From the NCBI GenBank assembly GCA_038503035.1, contig JAVSML010020792.1:188711-252710 (forward strand): DNA of 64,000 bases, read 5' to 3'. The notes beneath the pieces are model-generated. The model was not told the DNA's origin. It saw only the letters and a program-made list of their open reading frames with translations, and made no database searches. The stretch comes from Crocodylus rhombifer (Eukaryota; Chordata; Crocodylia; Crocodylidae). How positions within the stretch are numbered: position 1 is the first letter of the stretch; each line of letters starts with the position of its first letter. The position numbers were made by a program, and so were the translations under genes. Of the stretch, positions 54,350-64,000 are shown piece after piece.

Positions 54350-55834
54350 TTTTGTTTTTCTTTTTTATTTTGAGGCAGAGAATTGAAATTCCAGATTCAC
54401 CACCTCTATTTCTTTAATTATTCCATGACTTTATCAATTATATTTGTATTACTCTCCTTTTCAATTAAAGAAATGTGTCTTTCAATTTCTATTTATAAAA
54501 TCATTTCCCCCTACTACACTTGTCCCTTAGTTCTGATCTTCTTCCAATTTTGCATTAGACTTTTTGAAATAGGATAACTAATTCGATGACAAACACGCTA
54601 TTAAAATGACAACTAATGATAATGACATCACATTTTCCATATTATTCTTTATCTAATTTGTAAAGAATTCTAATATTGTTGTTTACCTTTTTTGACCACT
54701 GATGGCCATGGAACCCTGCCCTGTTACTAGTGGCGTGTGATAAGGTAGGCAGTTATGAATAGCAGCACAGGTAGACAAAGCCTGGAACTGATAAGATTAG
54801 ACCTCTGATGAACTATCTGGTCTTATAGAGCTGCGCCTGGTCACTGGGTGCAGTGGACCCAGATAGATGACTATAAGGATGCTAGTTAGGGGATTTAAAC
54901 TCAGCCTGAAGCCATACCAGGGTGGGCTGCAGTAGAGAGAATGGAGCTGTAAGGAATGTGGGCACTGTTGTTGGATGCAAACAGGCACTTAGGCTGCCCA
55001 GGGAAGCAGGGGAGAAAGGCTCCTAATAAGGTAAGGCTTGCGGCAGCATTTACCCAACGAGGAAGACTACTGGTTTCTTTTTGAAGCAGTTGGCTTGGGG
55101 TGGGGGGGAGGAGTTGTTTGATTTGGACTTGTGACTAGAGGACTGGATTGTGGCTGTATGGGTGGAAAAGGCCATGAGCAGGGGTACCCGGGAATGCTCC
55201 CTGCTATTCAGGAGGCAGCCCAAACCACGAAGCAGAAACTAGTATATGGAGATGGAAGCCTAGAAGATGGGAAACTGCCATCAAGGCCAGGACGATACCC
55301 CCAGATGCTGAGGTCTTAATTAGTGGACCAAGGCAGAGTGTGGCCAGAGACAAAGGGACTTATGACAGCTATAGTCCGAACAAGACCTCAGAAAACAGTG
55401 AGACCAATCCCTTAAAGGGAGAGCGCCAGGTGGGCGCAGCTGGAACAGAGACTCAGGGTAACTGGCCTGATCAGACAGACCAGGGGTTACTCACTAGGCT
55501 GCTCTTGGTCTGAGAACATCCCACTCCTCAACAATGTACAACATCAAAGTCATAGCAGGCAAGAAACAGGAGGTATAGGGAGACTGGGCAAAGGAGCAAG
55601 CAAGCAGGGCAGACCCTACCTGAATTAACTGTACACAGAGCAAAGAAATATGAATTGAGCTGTCTGCATTAATGCCCCAAGTTGATAGAGTTAACCTGAA
55701 ACTCAGAAAGGTGAATGACTAAATCCGTTTTTTCCTACCCTTATGCATAACTTTGTATTTATCAACCTGGAATTTCGTCTGCCATCATGTTGCACATTTA
55801 CTTTAGTTAGACCCCTCAGATGATCCTCATAGTC
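54350..55834. other. no gene recognised
   Basis: AT-rich to 54700, then a mixed plus-strand stretch (54700-55640) without recognisable coding sequence. Expected place for gag and 5' LTR of the old minus-strand ERV, but I can identify neither. Confidence 0.4.
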
Positions 55835-57485
55835 ATAGAATCATAGAAAATTAGAGCTGGAAGGGACGTCAAGAGGTCTAGTCCAACCCTCTGCTCAAAG
55901 CAGAACCATCCCCAACTATATCACCCCAGCCAGGGCTTGTCAAGCCAAGTCTTAAAAGCCTCTGAGGATGGAGATTCCACTACCTCTCTAGGTAACCTTT
56001 TCTAGTGTTTCACCAACCCCTAGTGAGAGAAGTTTTTCCTAATGTCCAACCAACCTAAACCTCCCTTTCTGCAAATTGAAACCATTGCTCCTTGTTATGT
56101 CATCTGTCACCACTGAGAACAGTCTAGCTCAGGGGCGGGCAAAACGCGGCCTGGGGGCCGGATGCAGCCTGCCAGGCCATTCTATCCAGCCCGCAGGGCC
56201 CCTAAAAAATTTAGCAAATGAATTAGCCTGCCCTGGGCTGCCTGTCATGCAGCCCTCAATGGCTTGCCGAAACTCATTAAGTGGCCCTCTGCCCAAAATA
56301 ATTGCCCACCCCTGATATAGCTTCTTCCTCTTTGGAACCACTCTTCAGGTAGTTAAAGGCTGCTATAAAATCCCCTCTCCGTCTCCTGTTCTGAAGACTA
56401 AATAAGCCCATTTCCCTCAGCCTCTCCTCATAAGTCAAGTCCCCCAGCCCCCTAACCATTTTCATTTCCCTCCACTGGACTCTCTCTCCAGCTTGTCCAC
56501 ATCCTTTCTATTGTGGGGGCTCAAAACTGGACACAATACTCCAGATATAGCCAGCAATGCAGAATAGAACGGAATAAATTACTTCCCTCAATCTGCTGGC
56601 AATGTTCCTTCTAATGCAGTCCAGTATGCTGTTAGCCTTCTTGGCAACAAGGGCACACTGTTGACTAATATTCAGCTTAATGTCCACTGTAACCCCCCAG
56701 CAAAGTTGCTGCTTAGCCAGTCAGTCTCCAAGCTGCAGCAGTGCATGGGATTCTTCTGTCCTAAATGTAGGACTTTGCACTTGTCCTTGTTGAACCTCAT
56801 AAGACTTCTTTTGGCTCAAACCTCCAATTTGTCTAGGTCACTCTGTATCCTAGCCCTATCCTCCAGCATATTTACTACTCCCAGCAGCTTGGTGTCATCT
56901 GTAAACTTCCTGAGGGTGCAATCCACCCTATCTTCCAGATTGTTAATGAAGATATTTAACAAAACCTGGGGCACTCCACTTGATAGTGGCTGCCAACTAG
57001 ACATTGAGCCATTGAGTACTACCCATTGAGCCTGACAATTCAGCCAGTTTCTATCCACCTTACAGTACATTCATCCAACCCATACTTCCTCAGGTTGCTT
57101 GCAAGAATGCTTTGGGAGACAGTATCAAAAACCTTGCTAAAGTCAAGATATGTTATGTCCACTGCTTTCCCTGCATCCATAGAGCTCACTATCTCCTCAT
57201 CAGGCAATCAGATTTGTCAGGCGTGACTTGTCCTTGATGAATCCATGTTGACTGTTCCTAATCACGTTCTTCCCCTCCAAGTGCTTAGAAATGGTTTCTT
57301 TGAGGACCTGCTACATGATTTTTCTGGGGACTGAGGTGAGGCTGATGGGTCTATAGTTCCCTAGATCCTCCTCCTTCCCTTTCTTCAAGATGGGCACTAT
57401 ATTTGCCCTTTTCCAATCATCTGGGACCTCCCCTAATTGCTATGAGTTTTCAAAGATTGTGGCCGATGGCTCTGCCATCAAATCA
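55835..57485 (-). mobile_element. CR1 LINE, old copy, with hAT insertion
   Basis: Minus-strand CR1 from 3' end (TCATAGAATCATAGAAAATT) through the C-terminal block (near 56800) and FNIFINNLEDRV-like RT block (near 56930) to the RT N-terminus (near 57450). Diverged, with many stops. Interrupted at 56130-56314. Confidence 0.9.
56130..56314. mobile_element. hAT miniature element in CR1
   Basis: Ends CAGGGGCGGGCAAAA and ATTGCCCACCCCTG. Flanks GTCTAGCT and ATATAGCT match at 6 of 8. Similar first bases are seen at 61642. Confidence 0.8.
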
Positions 57486-57489
57486 CATT

Positions 57490-57830
57490 TCTAAGTCCAG
57501 TCCTCCCTGCACTTGACTAACCAAAATGTTATCATCATATACTGAATGTATCAATACCTTCAGTGTATCACTGGCTACAAAATTTGCTTTTTCATTTGTC
57601 ACTTTTTTCAGATTATTATATTCAACAACATAAACAGAATTTTGTGCCCACTCCTTCTTGAACCCTCTGTTAACTTTCAGCCATGTTGATAACTGACCAT
57701 TGATTTCTACTCTTTGTTTTTTATCTTGTGGGCAGTTTACAATTCACGGAAATACTTTGCCTCTTATTGCTGTGCTAGGGGCCAAAGCCAAAGGGGTTCC
57801 CCTCCTCACACCCATGACGGGGCAGAAGGA
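57490..57830 (-). other. coding-like open segment of unknown origin
   Basis: On the minus strand, about 110 codons with a single TGA, including GQLSTWLKVNRGFKKEWAQN and NLKKVTNEKANFVASDTLKV. Composition looks like real protein rather than shadow frame. I do not recognise it; a retroviral gag or env piece, or another pseudogene fragment, is possible. Confidence 0.35.
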
Positions 57831-57989
57831 TTTGGTTTTGTTTATTTGTCTGTTTGTTTGCTACTTAAAGATTGTGTTTTAGTTGGAAGGTGTGGCTGAG
57901 GAGCTCTTCAGGGAGCAAATCCACCTGCAGAAGCCACAGGTTTGGCAACCCATTGACAGGGACCTTATTAGAGGTCTTGAATTTCTAGA

Positions 57990-60394
57990 TAGTATGGGAT
58001 TGAATTAAAAAAAAATCTATTTCTGAGTGAGTCTAGACTGCCTGTGTAAAACCTAAAGAGCCCACATTTACCTGAAAAAGTGAGAGTTCACTTTGTGGTA
58101 GCACGTTTATACCTTGTAGAAGGCTGTTCCTTGGGAAGTTAAAACTGAACTGCTAAGAATATCTAAATGATACAGCCATCATTCAGAAGGGTTATACCAT
58201 GGATGAAGGTAATGCCAGAAGGTCTATGTGCTCATTCAACCAAGAAACAGCATCCACTTTCACATATTTGCAAGATGTTTCACTTCTACAAACATGTAGT
58301 GCAGTCATTTGGAACTATATTCATACCTTCTCAGAGCACTTTGCTCTTGATCGCTGAAATAACTGGAATGCTAATTTGTTTGTGTGTCTAAAATGAATTA
58401 TTAAGTTATATGTATAGGCTGGAAAGAGTATTAAATATTTTCTCCTATAAGAAAGGAAATGTTCAGAGCAGCACTAGATATATAAACCAATATTGCATGA
58501 AAATATTGTACATCCTAGTGATTCAATTAATCTAAAAGAATAGCAACATAGTAAAATACTAGATTTTAACAACTGTACCTTCTTTTCATCCTGTCTTAAC
58601 AATTTAAATTTTTTATCTGGCATCTCTTCCCTTGAGGTTTTAAATGAGTACCCAATTTACACTTACTATTGAGAAGAGAATTGAAATCACGATGATAAAT
58701 TTAAATATCAAATAATACATAATTAAAAATAAATAAGTGCTATTGTAGGTACTCCTTAAAACAGATTTGGAGATGGGTCCTCATTATTCACTCTAATTTT
58801 CATGCAGTTATATTGAATTAGTAGTTATAAAACTGATCTTTTCCCCTGGCATATTTATATTGCATGTAGGTGAAGGAATTCAGGAAACTCTCAAGTAAGT
58901 ATTAAATAATAAGGAAGTAAAACAGCTATTTGAATATATAGAAATGCTTTTAGTCTCAACACCTGTTGAGAAACAAAGATCATGCTAAAGAACAGTGAAA
59001 ACGTGATCATCTTTGGTACAAATGAAGCTCAGGAAACACCTGGCTAGAACTTAGTGAACTGTTTTCCTAAATAAGGAATGCCTTATTCATTGAATACAGC
59101 TGGTTAAAAAACAGATTTCTTGTTCTATAGGAAATACTGATATTTGTAAACTTGTTTCTTATCCTGAATTGTGAAGAAAATTGAAATATTAGACTTCTTC
59201 ATGAAGCAAAATATTCTGAAATAATCCACGTTGATGTTCTTGTTATTATACTAAATAAGAAAACTCAAAGCAAAGCAGAGTTCAAACACTACAACCATTT
59301 GGGCCATTTCCTGCATTAAAAAAAAAGGACAGAGTTGATAGATTGTCATGAAACATTTCAATTTAGTTGAATCAATTTTCTGATGGAAAGCTCTTCTGTT
59401 AGAATTTTTTTTTATTCACTTATATTATTGACTGAACTCTTGCATTTAGGTTTGAGAGGATTCTAATATAAGAATATTTCCATGTGAGAAATTCGGGGTG
59501 TTACATAAGATAGATGGTACAAAATTGTTTGCATATAAGTCATCAATGCTGGACATGAGTGGATCTAACATTTTGTGAAGTGGGGTGCAGACTGAGGTGC
59601 ATAATTATATATAAAACAACACATTTTTTTCCAGTGAAAAATAAACTAGAATCTTTACTAATATGCTAGGGGTTAAGGCCTGTATGCAGTTTAATATTTA
59701 AGCAAAAAAAAAAAAAAAAGATAACTTCATTGGAATGAGTTGCAAACAATCTGCAGGCCTATGAAATAGGAGCTTCATTACCAGCAGCAGCTAAATGCCA
59801 GCAGAATTCCTGAAGAAAGGCTAGCTTGATTGGTGAAACATCAAGACTGTTAGAAAGAAGTCATTAACAGCTGTGGAATGCAGAATTTAGAAGGGGTCAG
59901 GTAGATTATAATGAGCCAAAACCTAACTGAGTCCCTCAGCACTGCCTGACTAGATATGCTGCTGCTGCTGCTGCTGCCAGGCAGTTGGATTTATACTTTG
60001 GGTGGAGCAGGAATCAAAGCGTGGTGCATGCACTTCCCCTCCTGGCCCCCCAGATCTGCCCTGGTGCTGGATTATTCTTCATTTCTGTGTTAGTGTTTAT
60101 ATTCTAGTGGCTGCTTCTTCAACTACTGTGTACCTTTTCATCTTAAAAGGAAAATGCGTGTATTGTCTGCCAGCGTACATATATGCATCCTACACAAAAC
60201 CCTAAAGGTGAAAGGCACGAGGGCATGATACAAAGCTGAATTATAGGAAGATAAGGAGAGTGAGTGTCTTTGGGGAATGGTGTAAGATTACTGCTTAGAA
60301 ACACAGGAGTCTGCGTGGTAAAAGGATGCAAATAAGTAGCTTATGGCAGTAGGAAGAGGAGGTGGAGGATGCTGTTTCACTTTTATGTTCTGTA
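57990..60394. other. no gene recognised
   Basis: About 2.4 kb of AT-rich DNA with an A run (59704-59719) and a (CTG)6 run at 59959-59976. No exon or repeat identified. Confidence 0.5.
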
Positions 60395-61285
60395 TGGGTC
60401 CATGCAATTATTCTTTCCCAAGTGCAGGGCTTTGCAGTTGTTCTTGCTGAATCTCATCTGCCTGATTAGAGGCCACTGATGCAGTTTGTTCACACTGGTT
60501 TTCCCCTCTTACACTGGAGAATCTTGAGGCTCATCTCAGTATTTCTCTGTATGAGGGAAAGCTGGGCAGGCAGGCACCCCAGGGGCCTGATCCTGCCTGG
60601 AAATTTCTGGGGTGCACAGGATCAGGCCCTGCAAGCCTCTAGAACACCTACCTACAGTAGCTGGAGAACAGATACTCTGCCATCACCAAGCAAACCAATG
60701 TCCACGGCAATAAAACAGCACAATCTATTACCACCTTTGTCGTGGCCACAAATTTTGGCTATTTTTGGTGTAAAAAGGGTATGTACATCTGTTTGCTTTG
60801 CCTTTGTGCCACCACAAACATTTTTGTGCAGGTAGGAAGGGGAAGAAAGTTGGCATCTGTCTTGACCGTCATATGCTTCCCTAGCACTGTAACCAAATCT
60901 CTACTTTTGGTAGGACTCCTTTCTGAGTTTCAACTCATTGAAGAGATAACTGTCTAGTCAGGCTGGTCTCTTCTTACACTTCCGATTCTTTTGTTGCACC
61001 AGGATAGCTTGCTCCTGTGTCCTTAAAAAGGCCTCTGTAAAGTCACCTCTCCTGGACTCCTTTTCCCCTCAGAACTCCCATCCAAGGGATACTGCCTACC
61101 AGGTTCCCTTAGTCTGTTAATGTCTGCTTCTCTGAAGTCCAGTGTCTTCCTTCTTCCCCTTAGAAACTTGTACTCTATCATTTTGTGGTCACTGTAACCC
61201 AAGTTACGTTCCACCTTCACATTCACAACCAATTCCTCTGTTTGTGAGCTGTAAGTAAAGAAGGGCTTCACCTTTGCCTCAATGG
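60395..61285 (-). mobile_element. CR1 LINE fragments
   Basis: Two minus-strand CR1 pieces: 60395-60480 (CAAGTGCAGGGCTTTGCAG block) and about 60950-61285 (endonuclease-RT linker, CTGAAGTCCAGTGTCTTCCT). The DNA between them (60481-60949) is not recognised. Confidence 0.6.
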
Positions 61286-61641
61286 TAAACAAAAATAATC
61301 AGTTTTTAAACAGTATTTAGTCAATATGATAGTGACTAAAGAATGTACAAATGTTTAACTGTGAAAGCTGGAAGTGAACTATAGCTACATTGCTCAGTCT
61401 AAATTTAACATCAATCATTAGCATAATCAGCAAAAATCCACTTATCTTGCATTTGTTATGAAATCTATAATGAAATCACTTTAATTACCTGATAATTTAC
61501 TGTCTGCTATTCATCTCCCAATACAGATTTTGTAGTGGGCAACTGGTTCAAATCTCAAACAGAAAGGCAGTAGAATGAAAGCTGGGAGCTAATAAAATTA
61601 GTTTTTTGAAGCCAGTAAGTTAGTTTTGCTTCTGCTGACCC

Positions 61642-61722
61642 AGGGGTAGACAAAATATGGCCCATAGACCCGATCTGGCCTGCCAGACAATTTCACCTGG
61701 CCTGCAGATGCCCACCAACTAA
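61642..61722. mobile_element. hAT miniature element, truncated
   Basis: CAGGGGTAGACAAAATATGG, followed by GCCC and GATCTGGCCTGCC blocks, resembles the element at 56130. Right end lost where a CR1 3' end begins. Confidence 0.5.
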
Positions 61723-63310
61723 TTCATAGTTTCAGAGTTTCATGGATGTCAAGATTGGAAGGGACCTATTAGATCATCGTGTCTGACCCCTTGCCTTGAG
61801 CAGGAATGAGTGCTGGGATCAGATGACACCAACAAAGGGGTCTGTCCAATCTCCTTTTAAACACCTCCAAGCAAGGGGACAGTACTACCTCCCTTGGAAG
61901 CTTATTCCATATTTTGTCAACCCTCACTGTAAAGAATTTTTTCCTGATGTCCAGTTTGAATTTGCTCTCTTCCAGTTGTGGCCATTATTTCTAGTTACCC
62001 TGACAGGCACCATGGTAAACATTGTATCCCCTATTTCTTGCTGTACCACCCCCCCGACCCCAATGAGTTTGTAGGCAGCCACAAAATCACCTCTCAGCCT
62101 CCTCTAGTGGAGGCTGAAGAAGATCAGGTCTCTCAATCGTTCCACGTAGGGTTTTTTCTATAGGCCTTTAACCAAATGAGTGGCCCTCCTCTGAACCCTC
62201 TCCAGGCTATCCACATCCCTCCTGAAGTGTGGTGCCCAAAACTGGATGCAGTACTCCTGCTGCAGTCTGACCAGTGCCGTATAGAGGGGAAGTATCACCT
62301 CCCTGGACCTGTTTGGGATGTACCTGCAAGAAAGGGTGCAGTTAGCTTTACTTATTAACTCATCACACTGGTGACTCATGTTCATTTTGGAGCCGACTAT
62401 GACTCCGAGATCCCTTTCCGCAGTTGTGCTACTTAGAATGGTACCACCCAGGCTGTAGGAGCGTAGGTGATTCTTCCTCCCAAGGTGCAACACATAACAC
62501 TTCTCTTTGTTAAACTGCATCCTATTCTGTTCGGCCCATTTCCCCAGACTGTCCAAATTAGTCTGGATTTGCTCCCTGCCGTCTAGTTTGTGTACTTCAC
62601 ATAGTTTGGTGTCATCAACAAACTTGGACAGGGTGCTTTCTACTCCTTTGTCCAAGTCACTAATGAAGCTATTGAATAGTACTGGTCCCAGGAGAGAGCC
62701 TTGAGGGACTCCACTGCCCACATTCCTCCAGGTAGAAACCGACCTGTCCACCACCACTCTCTGGGTGCATCTCATAAGCCAATTTTCTACACACCAGACT
62801 GTTTAATAATCTACATTGCAACTGTTTAGTTTATTTATAAGAATTGGGTGTGACACTGTGTTAAAGGCCTTTTTAAGATCCAAGTAAATAACATCTACTT
62901 CTATTCATTTAACCAACCATTTTGTGACCTGGTTGTAAAATGAAACCAGGTTAGTCAGGCAGGATCTGCCTGCTATGAACTCATACTGATTGCCCCCTAG
63001 CATCATTTTACCTGCTGGTCCCCCACAAATGTGATCCTTAACAATTTTCTCAAAGGTCTTGCCAAGGATAGAGGTGAGATTAACCGGCCTATAGTTGTCC
63101 GGTTCCTTCTTCCTCCCCTTCTTAAGAATAGGGACCACACTGGCCCTTTTCCAATCTCCCAGGACCTGTCCTGAGCACCATGAGTACTCAAACAGTTGTG
63201 CCAGTGGCTCCACTATGACTCCAGCTAATTCCCTAAGTACCCTAGGATGAAGATCATCAGGACCTGTTGGCTTATATACATTCAACCCCCCCAGGTGCCC
63301 TTTACTAGGT
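61723..63310 (-). mobile_element. CR1 LINE with RT domain
   Basis: Minus-strand CR1 from 3' end (AGAGTTTCATGGATGTCAAG) to RT N-terminus. Frames 62775-62158 (GVPQGSLLGPVLFN, FVDDTKL in place of FADD, LHLGRKN) and 63285-62905 (LKKGRKKEPDNYRPVNL, FIAGRSCLTNLVSFY) are split by a frameshift within the DFKKAF region near 62880. 5'-truncated. Confidence 0.93.
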
Positions 63311-64000
63311 CAACACAAACAGTTGGTGGGTGGTATCTATACTGGGCTTACCTAAGGTCCAGAAACACAAATTCATGAATTGTACCCCAGCCAGCCTGCA
63401 CACCTCACCCCTGCCCTTGTGGGTGGAAGGGCCCAGCCTACCCAGCACATATTTTCCAGATGGGGCTGCAGCTACCACTGCTGCAGCCACCTGGGGACCT
63501 GCTCAGCTTTCCTGGCATCCCGCTCACCAGATCCAGGCACCAGGTAGCAAAGTGCTGTGGGGGACTGCAGCTGGGCAGGAATGTTGAGCCTGGGGCTGGT
63601 GGCAGTGTGGAGCTTGGGCCCAGAGGGGTGGTGGGAACGCAAAGCTCAGGCAGGCAGGTTGTGGGTGTGAGGGAGTATGAGGGTATCACACTGCCCCATG
63701 GCGCACAGACCTTGCCACCGGCAGTAGCAGCAGCAGGCACTCGGGGCACTTGTGCCTTGCACAGGCACTACCAGCTGGGTCTGTGAGGCTCCAGCCAGTG
63801 CTACATGTGGTGGTAAGGAGTGCAGCCAGGTTGGCCCTCCTCTATCTTGTGGGGCTCCCTGCAGCACACCTACAGCTCCTGGCACTTGAGTGCTACCTCG
63901 GGAAGCCCTATTCAATGGAGCCAGCTGCCTTTGCCACTCCCTGATGTGCAGGTCTCAGGTCTCCACGGGAAGTGGAGGGGAACCCCATCCCTTGCTTTCC
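63311..64000. other. GC-rich, CpG-poor end of window
   Basis: CTG/CAG-rich sequence with overlapping shadow frames on both strands. CpG is rare, so this is not a CpG-island promoter. No gene recognised. Confidence 0.4.

Noticed and set aside
63310..64000. possible CpG-island promoter (for example of SMCHD1, the next gene in human)
   Set aside because: GC-rich but CpG-poor, and no coding exon is seen.
1..64000. CRISPR arrays, tRNA or rRNA genes, bacterial-type operons
   Set aside because: None seen on either strand; the DNA is vertebrate nuclear sequence.

Overview
The window is vertebrate nuclear DNA: long AT-rich introns, GT-AG splice sites, CR1 LINEs in both orientations, hAT-type miniature transposons and endogenous retroviruses. 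It has one host protein-coding gene, NDC80 (HEC1, outer kinetochore), complete from start codon to stop and poly(A) signal on the + strand (4272-26022, 16 coding exons, 639 residues predicted). The abundance of CR1 points to the crocodilian/turtle/bird group. Two repeats inside NDC80 introns begin with U2-like (8470) and U1-like (16412) snRNA 5' ends. This resembles the snRNA-headed SINEs known from crocodilians, so a crocodilian is the best guess; this is an inference.

Layout. 1-4.27 kb: low-complexity start, a broken minus-strand hAT transposase gene (912-2745), then non-coding DNA; no METTL4 exon and no CpG-rich promoter is visible, so the untranslated first exon of NDC80 is probably upstream of the window. 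4.27-26.05 kb: NDC80, whose introns carry CR1 pieces, hAT miniature elements, a small element with an 18-bp perfect terminal inverted repeat and GC-rich blocks. 26.4-31.0 kb: three CR1 copies, two of them closely related and in opposite orientation. 31.8-39.2 kb: a complete but defective class I (gammaretrovirus-like) provirus with two LTRs, a tRNA-His-like primer-binding site, gag-pro-pol-env remnants, a polypurine tract and a 4-bp target duplication. 39.8-40.6 kb: a terminal-inverted-repeat element with a 10-N assembly gap. 40.6-50.4 kb: several CR1 copies, two of them split by related LTR-like elements with 5-bp target duplications.

47-54.3 kb: a second, much older retrovirus on the minus strand, in the order RT - RNase H start - integrase - env. 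It is broken by CR1, hAT elements and a GC-rich block, and one integrase segment is present again in opposite orientation. 55.8-57.5 kb and 61.7-63.3 kb: two more minus-strand CR1 copies. The remaining intergenic stretches hold nothing I can name.

No operon-like or defence system is present. The biology here is one essential mitotic gene followed by about 38 kb of layered transposable-element insertions whose nesting gives a relative order of events. Exon boundaries were set by reading the splice sites and checking that every junction keeps the NDC80 reading frame; repeat boundaries are by eye and usually good to 10-20 bases.
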